Below, piece after piece: positions 37,814 to 53,000 of a DNA stretch of 64,000 bases. The stretch spans positions 434,001 through 498,000 of the forward strand of contig NW_019774070.1 of the NCBI RefSeq assembly GCF_001039355.2, given 5' to 3'. Numbering within the stretch: position 1 is the stretch's first letter; each line of letters opens with the position of its first letter. The position numbers were made by a program, and so were the translations under genes. A model generated the notes under the pieces. It did no database searches, had not been told where the DNA came from, and worked only from the letters and a program-made list of their open reading frames with translations. Origin of the DNA: Lingula anatina. Its lineage: Eukaryota > Brachiopoda > Lingulata > Lingulida > Lingulidae.

Positions 37814-38217
37814 TACAAAATCAAGGAACATTTTATGCTGTTAAAATCGAATTCTTTGTGACATACGTAACGAACGCAAAGCAATCACGTTTTTAGTGTC
37901 GCCTACTGCGAAGTCAATAGGCCTATATCAACTGGTATTAAAATCATTCAATTCTTATCATCAATAAAAGAAACGGCCTCTGGCATTTGCGGGGAAGCAC
38001 AGCTGATTGAGCTTTGGTACACTGCGTGAGAATCAGCTTCGGCTGGGCATTTTGCACTTGACTTGGGGCGAAGCTGCTCTGATCTTCTTTGCACAATTAT
38101 TTCTTTAAAATCCCTTGGTTATATTACATTATTAATATGCTATTGCCTTCTTTAAGAAAATACTAAAACAGCACTCTTAAAGTGCCTTTGTATATGTGGG
38201 CAAACGCAGGTAACGTA

Positions 38218-39934
38218 TTATTTGTTACCAGGAGTGGACCCTTTTTTCTTCGTGGTTGTTTTTGCGGTCGACATGCGCGGTGTTCTACTTCCGCGACTTC
38301 CGGAAGAACCAGTGGAAGCCAGACTTGAGTTTGAACTACTCTTCTTCAAATTCCCTGCAAGTATGATTCGTTCATTTTATTAAGATACAAAAGGAAAAAA
38401 TATCTTCATGCATGGGTAACATATGGAAAAAAGAGGAAAAAAATATTCTAAAATCAAAACTGAATTAAATAAACAATCAACCAAGGTCCATATCGGTCCT
38501 AACGTGTAGGCACATTAATGAACTACATACAGCAATATCCAAACAAATAGAACGAAGAATATTGAATTAAAATATATTAAAAGATAAACATGCAAATACA
38601 ATACAAACAAAGTCAAAAACGTAAGAGATAAAAAATCACAGTCATCTTTAGATCTGAAAAACGAATCAATATTGTGTGCACATGGCATTCATAGACAGAT
38701 AGTGAAAGGTGTTGATTTACAAGGTCAGAGGAGGGCATTTAGTCAGACAGGTAGGGGCATGCAGGTGAAAGACCAGTCAGTCATGCCGAATCACTCGTTT
38801 TTATCCCGTTAATTATCAACCAAATTAATCTTAAAATGTTAAATGCTAAATTGATATTCTACTTATTAGATGGCTGATTGTTGTTTTAACAAGAAAAGGG
38901 ATTGTTAAAATGATCTCATCTAATGATACGTTAGCAGCAACAAAAATTCATGCATTCACTGCAACTTGAGCGTAAAGAAGCTTCATTAACGAGGTGTACT
39001 TTATCAACAATTTATTCTGCAATTGTGTAAAATGCTTCTTAAGATTTCGGCACAGCTTTTTTATTTTCTTTTTGCATTCTACCTGCAGCTGCCTCCTGTA
39101 TATTGGTGAGAGAAGAATGTGTAAAACCCGTTGGCTTTAGCTGGAAGGACGAAGAATGTCCATAGGGATCAGGGTGCCCGCTTAGACGAGAGAGAGATGA
39201 AGATATGTGCCTAGTTGAAGCAAGATTTCTAGGCTGCTGGAGCCCTGAACGCACAGGGATACCGCTACTCCTGCTACTACTGCTGCTACTACTAGAAGTA
39301 CAACCGCTACTATTGCGGCCTTTGGCTGTTGTCCCGCTCCTAGGGTTAGAGGCTATAAAGAAGGCAAAGTTAGTCAAGCTCAGCTCATTTAGTTTCCACG
39401 CTTGAAAGAATTCAACTTCCTTGCAAAATACACAGACAAACATGCATTTATAACAAGAACAAACTATTAAAAGGGGCATACAGTGAAACAAGACATACCA
39501 TGAAAACTGGGTTATTCCATTCTTGCAAACAAAAAGAAAATGCACTGTTCCTTTCCCGAGCATATTTTGTTAATATACAAAATAAACACGACTTCACCCC
39601 GAGTGCAAATAACTCAGCTGTACTTCACCACCCTGATACCCCCTACCCCCAGTCCACAAGTCTTCGAAATGGAATAACCCCATTTGGTGATGTGCTAAGA
39701 GAAAAAGAGGTGTTCTGCTAAAATAAGCGACCGCCACCGCCCAACACAATTCCTTCTCCACCACCTGTCTCAACTAACACACTGTGAACCTCGTGCACGT
39801 ACCTGGAGTGGGAGGAGATAACAAATGACCGTTGGATTGACCGGGTCGCTTAGATGTGAATGTGGCGCGTGTATGCGCCGCCCCTTCTGGGGAAACAAGC
39901 TGTTCCCTTAGTTCGGTATTAAGTCTACCTTTTG
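38218..39934 (-). CDS. Spectraplakin C-terminal Ser/Arg-rich tail with SxIP motif
   Basis: Three exons (39934-39803, 39352-39083, 38354-38218). The first continues from the GAR domain as [19 protein letters not shown], closely matching the vertebrate MACF1 sequence at this point. The second holds eight Ser encoded by AGT/AGC triplets, then [14 protein letters not shown] is an SxIP motif next to arginines, the signature by which microtubule plus-end proteins bind EB1. The last exon is [17 protein letters not shown], then a Lys/Thr-rich end ([13 protein letters not shown]) before TAA. In the family this tail binds microtubules and is disordered; EB1 binding here is inferred from the motif. Confidence 0.85.
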
Positions 39935-42900
39935 CTGAAAACAAACAAAAACTCACATGCCAAAAAACGGATGCTCTGTGCAAAAGTCGTATCACGTCAG
40001 CCAACTACTGACATCCCATATCACGTATACGTTACATGTTAACAACAAACAACAAGTCAAACTGAACTTAAAATAAAATGAAATTTCTAGAGAGAAATAA
40101 AACAAAAAAACTCATTTCACTATAAGAGGCACTGATATATCATTAGCAGCCCACAACCTATACGGTCTCACTACTTTGGCGACAACATGATGGCAGTATG
40201 ACTATTTACACATTCACATAAATTCATATCTGCAGCAAAATCAGCCCAAGGCAGATCTCACACATGCCTGCTTCAATACACCATTTGCTGTAGCTTGTCT
40301 GTGTCATTTTATATATCCCACGGTGCTTTTTGAACTTAGAGACCAAAAATGCAAAAGGATTTATCCCTTCTCAATTCAAAAGGAAAAATAGGATAAATTA
40401 TCTCTCGACCTTTAACCAAATTGACAATTTCAAAGTACCAAATAATATAAATCAAAACATACTTTAGCTTGAAAACTGAGTTGTAGCTTTCAGTTGGCTG
40501 ACTTCAATGCCAACTTTTTGAAAGCAAGTTAATATCTGACAACGTGGTATCCAAAAGAAAAATAATCGGTATAAATAAAGCCGTGACATGCGTTCTACTC
40601 ACCTCTACATGGGTCGTGCGTTTCCAGAAACTTTCCAAGAGTTACCCAACCGCCGCCAACTCTCACCATGACCGTGTGGTTCAGGAAGCGGACCAATACA
40701 ACCTTGCGACTCTCCCCTAACTGGAAGAATAAAGGAAACATGGTCAAAATTGGTTATGAAATAGGATATCACATAGTCTTTGATGATACAGATGATGCAT
40801 GCAAACCAGTTAAATTTCATTATGGTCAAAATAATTATCATCCATATTTATATTTAAACAATAAAAAACTAGAAACTGGGCACCTTAAATGCCAATTAGG
40901 GAGAAATGATAACGACAAGAGCCACTTCAATCGTGGTTTCAGCTCCAAACTCGAACATCCCCAACTTTCCACTAAATTTTTTACCCAACCAGTTCCATTT
41001 TCAAATACCCATAAAACGAACTTCATACTGACACGCTTAATTTGATAAAATCAACGCTGTACCTGATATTTTCCTTCTCCCAGTTTCTCAGATTTGAACT
41101 GCGTCCTACACGTGCAGGTGGAACACTGGCGTTCTATTTCATCATGAATTTGCTCTGCGTCTGTAGCGGGACGTTTGGCACGTTTTGATCGCTATAATTG
41201 AAATTGAAAAAATTAGTTTATCGCAATTGCCTTGAAGTACGTTATTTACATTCAATTTTATGTAAACACAGGATTTTTGAAAATTCAAGATAATTCCACA
41301 ATGCGGTGGTGTTTACATACGATCATTTCTGTCAGTAGAAAGTATCTTACTGTATTGAAACTTATTGCCATTATAAACCAGTAAACCTTTTTAACCAAAA
41401 ACTAAACATAATGTGTATATACTTATACAATGAATGCCTTGGTAATGCTTGATTATATGCGCATACATTAAGGTCGAATACTTACTGGATTTAGCGCTTC
41501 AATAAACTCTCTGTAGTCTATCTCCCCTTTATTATCTCTGTCGAATATGTCAAATACTGCATTCAGTTCTGTGCGGGTGGTGGGGAATTCTGAAAATGTT
41601 AACATAATGTGATTAATTTAATATTCAAAGTGGGCCTAAATGATAGCAAGAGAAAACGAAAATGTTCAACCCCTACTGCATTTGTTAATCAGTATTTCGA
41701 ACTGTTAGTAAGAACCTACATAAGAATTTCCAAGTCTTAGTGTTGAGAATGTTTCAGTAAAACCAAAATGTCAGATATGCACGTGTGCAATAGTAAATGA
41801 TATATTGCTTTTAATTTCAACACAGAGAAAGGGGAAGACCCTCAGGTCAACCACTTACTTGAATTCATCATGCCATCTACAAAGTCTGCCCGGGGGAGCA
41901 ATCCATCACCTTTCTTGTCCTGGCGTCTGAAGAAATCTGTTATCCTGAACTTTTTGGCTTTGATCCAGTTTATATACCGTTGCCTCCACAGATCAAAATC
42001 AAAGTTCTTGAAGCTTTCCAACTGCAAAATATAGTATTTTTAAAATATTAAGCATTGTGTTTTTACAGAGGAAATTTATACATTTCCATTTGGCTTTATT
42101 ACTAAATCAATCATCAAATATCCTATCTTCATGGTATCATCTGTTTGCACAGTGGAAGCTACTTAACAAGTTACATCAAATTTTCATTTCGATGACCGTT
42201 CAACAAAAGTGAAAAAAATCCTGATGGATTTATACAATGCAGACAATGAAATATATTACCTCTAACAAATGCTCGTAGAGATCTTGCAACTTTTTCTTCC
42301 TTTCAACCGACATTCTCCATACTGCCCGCCATTTGTTCTGTAGTGTGGTCAGCCGAGGATTCTGGATCATCTCCGCCTCTGGGGTTTTGGCACTGCAAAA
42401 TAAATTATATGCTGGTTAATACTGCTCGGTAGATATGGCTATTAAATTTGAGAGTTAAAGATCAAATTTAGCTTATAGAGAAAATAATGCGACAATTTGG
42501 AAAGTGAGCAGAAAAAGAAGAAAGCTACTCCAATATTTTATTTGGTCAAAGCAGTGAGCAGTGTAAATGTGCTGAAAACCAAGTCTGGCCCAACAGTATG
42601 TTTAAATAAATCACATGCAGCAGAGATACACACATTTTCTTTATACAACGGAACATATGGTTCAAGTATCAAAACCTACCCTTTGCTCTCCCTGCGCTTG
42701 TAGCCACGTATCGGCATATTTGCAATACGCTCTACATCAGTGTTCTTTGACACTAGGTCTTCATGAAATTCCTAAAAAAAATAAATATTATTGAATGTGA
42801 CTTATTCTGATACCATCAAACAAAAAAGAGTCTTTTTTGGTGACGTGACAAACGTTTGCATCATTTTTTTTTAAAGTCTGCCAGCCAGGCAAAAGTCTTC

Positions 42901-45900
42901 AAACTTGATTGCCTATTTGTCTCATTCATTTAAAATATCTCGCGAGACTATTTGAGACTTCTAGAAAAATAAAACACTTACCACGTGCTCTTTGAGGAGG
43001 GCCTCCACGACTGTCATGTCTTCGGGTATAGGGTCCTTCTCTTTGGCGGAGACCAGGGCCTGAGCCTCCGTGACCCAGGCTAAGAGCTCCTCCAGCAGGG
43101 CGGCATTACCACGGATGTTTTTCAGAGCCTCTTGTAGCTTAACAGTTCTATTCTCTGCTCGGGTAAGCGCCTAAATAGCACATAACTTGGATCTATACAC
43201 ATCTATCAAGGAGTTCAATATGGTCACAAGATTTGGCATGATTACTATAGGACACGGTACCCTAAACTCCCTTCGTTTTTAAAAATCCAATTGCAGTTAA
43301 AATTACTCTGGTTGTGATGTTAGAAATTCACTGTCGTGGAAACTCAAGTTTGAATACTGGGGTCTAGCGTACTCAAGTATCCCAATATCAGATCGGTTTT
43401 ACCTATCTCTATCCATTTTTTCGTTTTATATAGTACCAATGTTAAATCATTAAATGTTTGAGCTAAAACGTCAAAGAAATGTCGTCTGCTCACCTGTTCC
43501 CATCGCGTGGAGGTGATAGTCAGGTAATACCTCACAAACCGCACAGCGTTCGGGTGACAGTTCTGGAGAATCTCATCAGACAGCTCCTTTATTCTTTCTA
43601 TAATTTGTTTTTTGCCAGTGAGTTCTTCCATAAAGGCCTGCAAATATTAAAAATAGAATCACCAAAATAGTCTACTATTTACGGCTCGTATTACTCAAAT
43701 TTTGTCCACGAAATTGAAATATCCCTTTTTCTGACCTTACAAATGAAAAGCCTGTCACTACAATTTTGTTAAAATTTAAACACAGTTAATCAGTGTGTTT
43801 TCACGTCTTTTCTTTCAATTCCAATAAGTTGAATTACAACACATACCTCGTGTCTTTCTATCAATTCTACGATTTCTACTTCGTCCTCAGGCAGCGCCCG
43901 GACCTTGAGCTCCGCTTCCGCTTGAGGGAGCCACTCTCGCATCACATGAACCACCTCTTGGAACTCTTCAGCCTTGTAGGATAGGTAAAGAACAAGTAAG
44001 TTGATGCATTTCTTTGTTTGATCACATATACGTGAAGGTTACATATAATTATTACTCGTCAAATGAACACCGTCATATCTCATTTCTTTTCACGTCTTCA
44101 TACCTCACATTAACTTATAAAGAAAAAAGATTCTGAACGTACTAGTTTAAGGGCATCTTGCAGCCTCGACTCTCTCATATTGCTGAGGTGGTTCACTTCT
44201 TCCCACTTGCGGTCCAGGTGCTCTAGTTGCGAGGTGAGGGCTGGGTCCCCGTGGGACGAATCCTTCAGAGTGTTTATTGTCGACTGTCTGGCATCGAGTT
44301 CTTGTTGGAATGACTGAAGAAAGGGGGTTAAATTTTGTTACTTGGGACAGGCGACTTCATTACTCCGATAGATGGCTAGTACAACACCATTTTTATACCC
44401 GAAAAATGTCTACACAATTTATTTCCTCAGATGAACTAGATATAAATATAATATAATTTCTATAACTTGAAGGAAAGAAATCTTAATTTACAAACTACAA
44501 TGGGTAAGTGAGTCACTTACTTTGTGCTGTTCAATAAGAATGTTTACAGTGTCTATATCTCCGGCTACATTCTGATCCTCTGTGAGAGCGGTCTCAGCGC
44601 GTGTCAGCCACTCCATTAAGGACTGCAGCGCGTCTGACAACCTACCAGACATCAGGAGGGCCTCGTCTAGTTTGCTTTGTCTAGGTAAAAATGTACATTA
44701 TTCTTCAAATTGTGAATTCTTTTTAATCTCAAGGATTCATAGTGAAAAATTAACAATTCACCTAAAAGACATATATAAAGATATATGATACGAAACCATG
44801 AGAAAATATTCAGCAATCTTATGTTATTCAGTATCTAAGAATTTTTTAAAATGTTGAAATCAGTTAAAACTGTATAATTTTCATTTTATCTAAGCTACAT
44901 ATGTGGGGGAGTATCCCCTTTGCGTACATTACATGAACTCAAGAGTGAACAGCTCACGGCAGCATACCTTTGAGAAACCAGAGATCTGACAATCGTCCAC
45001 TTGTTCTTCAGTTCATCTAACATTTCCTGCAGCGTTTCCCTGTCCTGATCATTCCTGGTACACCTGTCCTTTAGATTTCTGCCCAACCTTGTTGTTGTGT
45101 AGTACTGTGGATGCTTGGAACTAATCTGATGTTCATAATGCTGGAGCAGACGATAGTGGTACAATGGAGATAAAGACATGTTTAAACATCGTTGTCATTA
45201 ATAATTTTGTGAATATGTGAGGATGTAGTGAAATGGGATTTATGGCGACAGTCTGTGTGACAAAACCATATTATACCTATTGACCACAGCTGATCACGAC
45301 AAATATGGAGGTTGCCATACTTTAAACCTGCACCTTAAAAGATTTCATTGAAAAGCTCTACAGTACGCCAATCATTAAATCGATATACGTATTATGATAT
45401 ACATGAACATATACATATCTCAAATTCTTAAGATGTTTATACTCTATGAACATCCATGGTTGAATTGTAGTAGTTATAAAATTCTGTACAGTTAAAATAT
45501 TTGGAAAATCAATTATTATTAAAGCCATGGTGAATATTTACTTTTTATATGAAAAAATATGTTTTCTCTGAACAACATGCTATAGAGCGCAAGACCATGA
45601 TCAATACCCGTGACAACTTATTCTAGAGGCAATAGTCGCAAACATTTAATGCAGAACCAACAAAGTTGAACGCTGGCAAAAACAGTGATGCAGATACCAA
45701 AGGCATCGCAAAACTTTGCAAAGTCAAATTAGACGCACAAAAGCTAACTGCATAAGTCACACAAAAACGTGCAGTAAGGAATAAAAGCAAAATAGAAATA
45801 ACTGAATAATATATGTTATACAACAAAGTTTACCTGCTGGCTCTACTGCCCTTCGGATTTTAAAAATATTGGCTAAATGGCATTCTGTACATATTCAAAC

Positions 45901-46972
45901 GGCTATATATATCTGTGTCAACAGTACAGGTAATTCATCACACCAACAATATCCACAGCTGTCGTCGTCAACTAACTGCCACCCAGTGATACATGATAAT
46001 CTAAATATGGGTCGACATTTGAGGTTAAATCCTAAAGGTAGACGACAGCTTTTTATCTTGATTTCATAATTTCATCGCTAATGTTTTTAGTATTTGAATT
46101 CTGGGAATTTTTTTCTTAATCACACAAAAACTTTTTGCATATTCATGTCACAACTGTGAATATTGTTCTCAATTATTTAATTATTCTAAATCAACCAACA
46201 CCTTATTATGAAGTGATTTATAAAAGATAATCATACCAAAAATATAAAATGAGTTACATCCTCTGGATTTCGTCCAGGCACTCCATCATGGTGTAGTAGA
46301 TGGCAAATGGAAAACGCAAAGGTTATACAGGGAGCTTGCACGAGCACAATATAACATCATATGCGGCAATACAATTAGAACATGACAAAAACAACAACAA
46401 AACATACAATTTCACAAACATACATACAGTCGAGTGTTAGTATTATAGGTACAGAGCAAAGTACGAAGCCTGAACAAAGGTGAGGCACATGCAGTTTCAC
46501 GGTGTTGAACATGAAGATGGGTGCGCTAAGTAAATTGTGGTCCACGTGCAGGAAAAAAACCCGGTATTTTTAAAGGTGAGACTTCCCTTGACATTTGGAA
46601 ATAAAACCCTAATTCTCAAAGTATTGAAATGCTTTTAGGGCTAATTTGATTGATACGATGTTCAAATTGCATTCCCCAATTAACGAAGTAATAACACAGA
46701 GAGTTCCAAATCGATCTCATCAAAATGTGTTCATTATTTCCTGACAGTCTCCCTGCAATCTGCCTGTTTTTTTCCTGCCGGTTACAACTATGATAAGGAC
46801 TTACAAGTCGTTCCAACTGAATCTGTTTCCACATTGGTCTCCCATTCTTTAGTTTATGAGTAGGCTAAGTTAGGAAGCATGTGAATGAGTAAAAGCTGCG
46901 AAAGCATAGCGGCGAATTGATGCGAGTGGAGGGAAAAGAGGAGCGGGTGATTAATTGCCCAAGTTGATTATT

Positions 46973-47006
<34 letters not shown>

Positions 47007-50000
47007 TTATTTAAACGGGAACTTCCATCTAAAGGGCAACACTGGATTCTGTACCTAGTGTCAAACGTTCAAAAGTACACCATACATGTAATTTCTTTCA
47101 AAAATTGCAGTTTTAACTTAAAGACTGCTCGGACCACAAGGTGGACAAGTGACTACTAAAACCTTTTCGAAGAGAATAGTAAATCATAAACAACTCATTC
47201 CTTGTCTTGTTGGAAGTGTGTTTTCAGGTACACGTTAGCTATTTTCAAAGAGGCAGCTTAAATATAGAGCCGCACGCCACCCAAAGTAAGCGACTGATCA
47301 CAGCAACCTACAGCTGCTAACCAGAAGATGTGCGCCATGTGTGTGTGTAGCAGAAATGCCCAAAGTTTCAGGCCCGTATTCTACGCTACTCTACAAGAGA
47401 CGACCCACGCCAACTGCTGAGTATGTTATTGTGATAAAGTAGAAGAGTGCACCCTAATTCCCTGGAGACAAGTTAGTATTTGGAAAACTTTAGGCGACGG
47501 CGTTCCCGACCACCATGAAATCCCGCCGTAAGATAATAGATCAGAATTTTTACATTCAGATTAGAAAATACAAAAAAATCTTTGAATGATTCATTCGGTC
47601 ACTTTTCAATTAATTTCTTATTTTCATTATGTTAATTACTTATTTTACTTTCCACTTAAAAATATTATAACTGTCTCCACAATACTTTTATGACTCAAAT
47701 ATTAAAAATTAGTTTATTTTCATGGCTACAACAATAGTTTTCAAAGAGAATAAACAAGGATCACAGTTAAGCGATAGATCTTACCTTTAGGTCGTCCATA
47801 AATTGCTTCACTTCTGCTGGAGATTTCTGAGCTGAGAAATTGAGTAGCTTCTTCTCTGTGTCGTCTAACCAGTCACACAGGTCCTTCCATGAATCGTAAA
47901 ACTGTAACAAAGACAAAGGAGCTCACCGATATTGTAAAGATTGCATTATTTGTGCATGGATCACTGTCACAATGACACGGCAATTTATCGTGAGAGGTAT
48001 GATGTTCAATATCGCACTTCAGATCCAAAACCGTGCCTGTGAATCTCTGATTACCTGCCAGGCGGATAACTCTCAATACAAGTCACCCACAAAAAATAGT
48101 ACCTAAAAGTCTTAGATAAGTACCATTTTGATATCCTCAAAATATGAGGCTACATGTATTTCAGAATATGAACCAACTAAGATTCCGGTTTGAGTGCTTA
48201 GGTTTCTCAATGTTTCGCAGTGTTTCGGTGAAATTCTAGCAACGAATGTCTCTTTATCTCGGCTGAAATATGCAAACTGATTCAGTTCTAAAACAGCAAT
48301 ATCAGTCTACTCAACAACAGATGTTTTTTCTGTCCCATTATGGCCAGCAATCTGTTCTTCCATACCCAGTGGTAATCATTGCAATTCTCAAAGGAGTTAA
48401 TACACTAATGGTTTCAGAGGATACAACACAGCAGCAGATTGTTGTGCAAATAGGATAGGTTTAAACACAATTAGCATGAACGGTTTTTAAATCACTGTCG
48501 GTGTCATGGACTTGATACTGTATTGAATTTTTTCCTTTTTTCGCTCATATACATATATAAAGATTTTATGAAACAGTGCTACACTAACCAGTTATCAATT
48601 AGGCCTAAAATTTTATCTGATCTATGCCGTCTGTCGTAATTGTTTCAGCTTGAATAGCAGGTTTGTAATGTACATTCATCTGTCAATCAATAAATCAAAG
48701 GACATCTACTGGTGACTGCTGTAGACAGGTTTATCATAGTGGCAATCGAACACATTAGGGACGAGATATATTGGACAAAATTGTTCGGTGAACACTCGGG
48801 GATTGTGTTCATCTGCACTGCTGCATTGGCCGCCAAATCGAGGCATTGTGCTCTGTTATTGTTACCAAAATGATTCGTGAATAAACCTGCTTGAATCGAT
48901 TAAAAAATTCCCTTGTTTTGATAAACATATATTCTCCAAATATAAGGGCCAATGGTTTTGACACTGAAAGTATCTCATAAACATTAAGTGTGTTTTTCCT
49001 CAATACTCGGTACTTTTATGAACCTTTACAACCACCCATACCCTTTTATCCTCCTTGTACGCCTGTGTGAGTAACCGCCCCCTCTCTTCTGTCCGCCGCA
49101 CGAGCTTTTTCCACCTCAGCCGAACGCTGGTGAGCAAGTTATTGAGGTAAACCGTGTCGTGTTTACGGCCAAAATATTTCAGGTAGGTCCCATTGCGGTC
49201 CGTGCTCTGCATGATTCCTGCGTGAGCCTTCAAGTCATCGTACACATCCTACGGAAGAAGTGAGAAAATGCCTTAATTTTTTAAAACAGCTAATTCCAGT
49301 TTGATACCTGTTATAGCAATGACCCATGATCAATAAACCTTAATTTGTTTGTTGTTTATTATAATTTCAGTGTGTTTTATGTGTTTAAGTGTATATGAGA
49401 ACATCAAAGAAAACAATACATCCTTAAAGAAAACAAGAAAAAGGAAAGAAGACCTGTGAAAATATTAATTATAGAACACATAAGAGAAAGCATTAAGCTC
49501 TGTTTTACGAAGACAAGAGAGGAAACATCGTTTTTACTAAAATAATATATACAATATGTATATATGTATAGTATCAATGGCCCCTTTCCATTACCTTATG
49601 GTCCTTAATCTGTTTGGTGACCCTTTCCACAATCTTGCTCGGGTAAGTAAAGCTAGCATAGACATTCTCAGCGTTGGCAAGCCAGTCCGTGAAGGTGTTC
49701 AGAGAGGCGTGGAAATCGTTCACTGCTTGCATGTGGATCTCAATTTTCTTCTGTTGTTGATGAAATGAAATTGATGTAGTACAGTTTTCATTTTGGTTGG
49801 GAGCAATGTTTTTTCTGTTACTGTTTCGTAGTTTTGAATGTGATTATTCACTAGATAAAAGTTGCTCGAAGAACAGAACAGGACACTGCACGTTCGTCGT
49901 TACCTGGTGAGGGACGATACATAGTTAAATTCTATGTCGAAAAAAATTCAACAGCAATGAAAACAATAATATTAATAATAATAATAGGTTCATGATAACT

Positions 50001-53000
50001 ACCTTTTCCTTTTCGGCTCTCTTGGTCGTGTCGTCCCACCTAAACCTCAGTTTTGCCAGCATTTCCCTGAGCATGATCACGTCTGAACGTTTACACCGTG
50101 AGATCATGTCTTCTCCATTGAGAAGGATCATCTTAACTTGGTCCTCCTTACCGTGGAGGTGGTTGTACCCGGTCATGAATTTATCATACTGTTTTTTAGC
50201 AGTTTCGGGCAGTGCGCCCAGCGGTTTCACACGTTTCAGTCCCAGTTTATAATCTCTAAGCCAGTGAAGAACGTCCTCCACTTCCCCAATAAAAGCCTTT
50301 GCCTGCAGAGGAAAGAAGACATTTCGCTTCAGACACAGAAATCGATACCGCATAAACGGCACCCGATGACTCAGCAACTGAGGAAGTCGGGTAAACACCT
50401 TAAATACTGTATTGGGATTTTCCATAATTTAATACAAATTGTTAGGAATAAATAAGGAGTATGTATTTCCAACTACACTGATGAATTTGCTATGAGAAAT
50501 TTGGAAATGCGCGAAACGTAACAGATGATGACGGCAGTTTAGGGGGAAAAAAACGCCTGCATGTGCTTAAGAAATAAGTATTTACATATCTCACGACCGT
50601 ACATCAATCTATATACCCATTGGATCCACCACAAGCCTCAAAGCAGGCGCATCATTAACACATTGATGTACTGAAGCCACTGAGTGGGAGACTATTCAAT
50701 TAACTTATCTTGAACGATGCATAATACAGCGTGTTATAACAGATCATCTCTGAATAATTAAACGAAAATATAATAAGCCACTCACAGCTTTCAACAGGTC
50801 CTGTAGTTGATTTTGTTTTTCCAATGCATAAATGTTGACGGCTTTCCACAACTCGTTCATTTCTTCTTGTTTGTCCTTTAGAGCGGGCGCCCCAGTAGCA
50901 TTCCTGGCTGCCACTGCCTCCACTGCTTCACTTAAGGTGGTGACCATCGCGCCATGTTTGTTGATATCTCTTTGGAGTAACTGCCATGTAAAGTGAAGTA
51001 TCATAATATTTCATTATATGCAGGGGTTTATTAGTATTTAATATATAATTTTTGCGCCCCTGAGACACAAAAATCTCATCTGCATCTGACTGCAAATACA
51101 TGCACAGTTTCTTTTTTTTACATCACTATATAGGCCCAACTACTATATCAGAACAGAAACGTGTATCTTAAAATTATTAGGCAAACTTTTAATTATAGTT
51201 CAAGTTAAAATCAGCGCCTACTTGTAGTTTTCTAAGGGATGCTTCTATGTGTTTGTGGTCCCCGTTGACATCGTCCTGTTGAGTAAGCACCTGTTCCGCG
51301 TGAGTGAGGAAACCAATCACATCGTCTAAAGCATGGTCCAGTTCTCCAAGCGATACTAGCGACTCCTGTAGGCGAGTCTGAATAAAAAACATGCAAAAAA
51401 AATTACGATCTGCACTTTATGCTTTAATGGTAAGTAGAATTAAAACAAGTTCGCTGTTCTGTTTTCCTAATAATCAGTGACTTTGTTGCTAGGGAAATTG
51501 TGAACTTCGTTTTCCTTTTGGGCCTTTGTAATTTCTTGAAATTTAAATAGTTCTGAACACAATTACCGCGCAAATTATAAATGAGTTTGTGCAATGTGCC
51601 TTCCAACTCTTATCTGATACAGCAACATGATGCCAGAAAATTTCATGACAAGCAAGCCAAAAGCCCTGATATATACCTCTCTATCTGCTATTCCTTTCAC
51701 CAAATTTGCCCATCTCCCATTCATTTCTTTCACGGTGTCCAATACCCCATCAGCAGCCAGAGGAGACATTGCCTTAAGCTCTGCTGCCTGGGTGTTTAGT
51801 TTTTCAATATCAGCGTCTCTAGCATGCGCTTGAAGTTTTAGAACTTTAAGTTCTTCTATTTGTATTTTGATCGATCTTTTTTCAGCAGCAACTGGTCCCA
51901 TTCTTGCAAGGTTTTCTTCAAACTTTGGAAGCCAAGAGTTAATGTCCTGTGAAATAAAAAGAATCATGAATAAATATCACCAATACTTTTATAAGACAGG
52001 TAAACGAATATAGATTCCACCATTTACTAAAAGGGCCAGAGAGCACATCCTACTGGAAATCTTATAACATATACCTATAGTGAGGGGATACATTTAATAA
52101 AATGTAGCTAATTTCACAAGGATTATCCCTGTTATTCATATAATACTGCATCTGTCAAAAAGATTTGTGGACGATCAGGTATTCCATATAGTGACGTATG
52201 TTGTTCTGGAACAAGATAGATAACTCTAACAAAGAATGTTAAGATCTGCATTGTACGTAGAATAACACTGAAAGTGTACTGCGACGGCGACAGCGACGAC
52301 AGACACAGGCGACGGCTAAATGTAGGCCTACTCACAAATCTGTTTCTATGCATAAAAAAAGAGATTCTATTACCTGGAATGTTTGTTCAAAGCTCTTCCC
52401 TTTCTCAAATGCATTGTCTAACTCCTCCTCCCTCTCTTTGATCCCATCCTCCAGGTTCTCCATGTTCTCGTCCATATCCTCCATTGCTTTCTTCACCTCT
52501 ACCTTGCCCGGTTCCCCTACCAGAGAGCTGAAGTAGTCGGCGGTCTGGCGGCATTCTTGGATTGGTGTCTTCGTCTTCTCAAACTCTTCTTTTATGGCCT
52601 GGCAAGATAAATATTATAACTGGTAAAATATATTGATGATAATATTAAATACAAATGACAATATTTTTAAACACCAACCAATAAAGATTTGTCGCTTTAG
52701 CAGCAATTTAGAATGTCAAGAGAAAGAGTAGATTTATAAATGTTAATAAAACGTCCTTAACGTCCTTTGAGCATTCAAAATTATCCACTTTGCCAAGAGT
52801 TTTCGAAAACTGTCAGGCATGATCAAAATGGTTAAAACTGAACTGGGAGAAATAATTCTGCATTCCCTGCGTTCAATTATCTCTACAACTGTCATGCACA
52901 TAAATTTAGTAGAACTCAAGTTACACAAAAGGTGATTTGCAATACAGCCTTATAATATATATATACTTCTTACATATAATTCTTTCTGCTGTTCCTTCAC

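Noticed and set aside
46233-46300. Possible spectraplakin microexon ([10 protein letters not shown] on the minus strand)
   Set aside because: The length between plausible borders would break phase between two exons that already join in phase 0.
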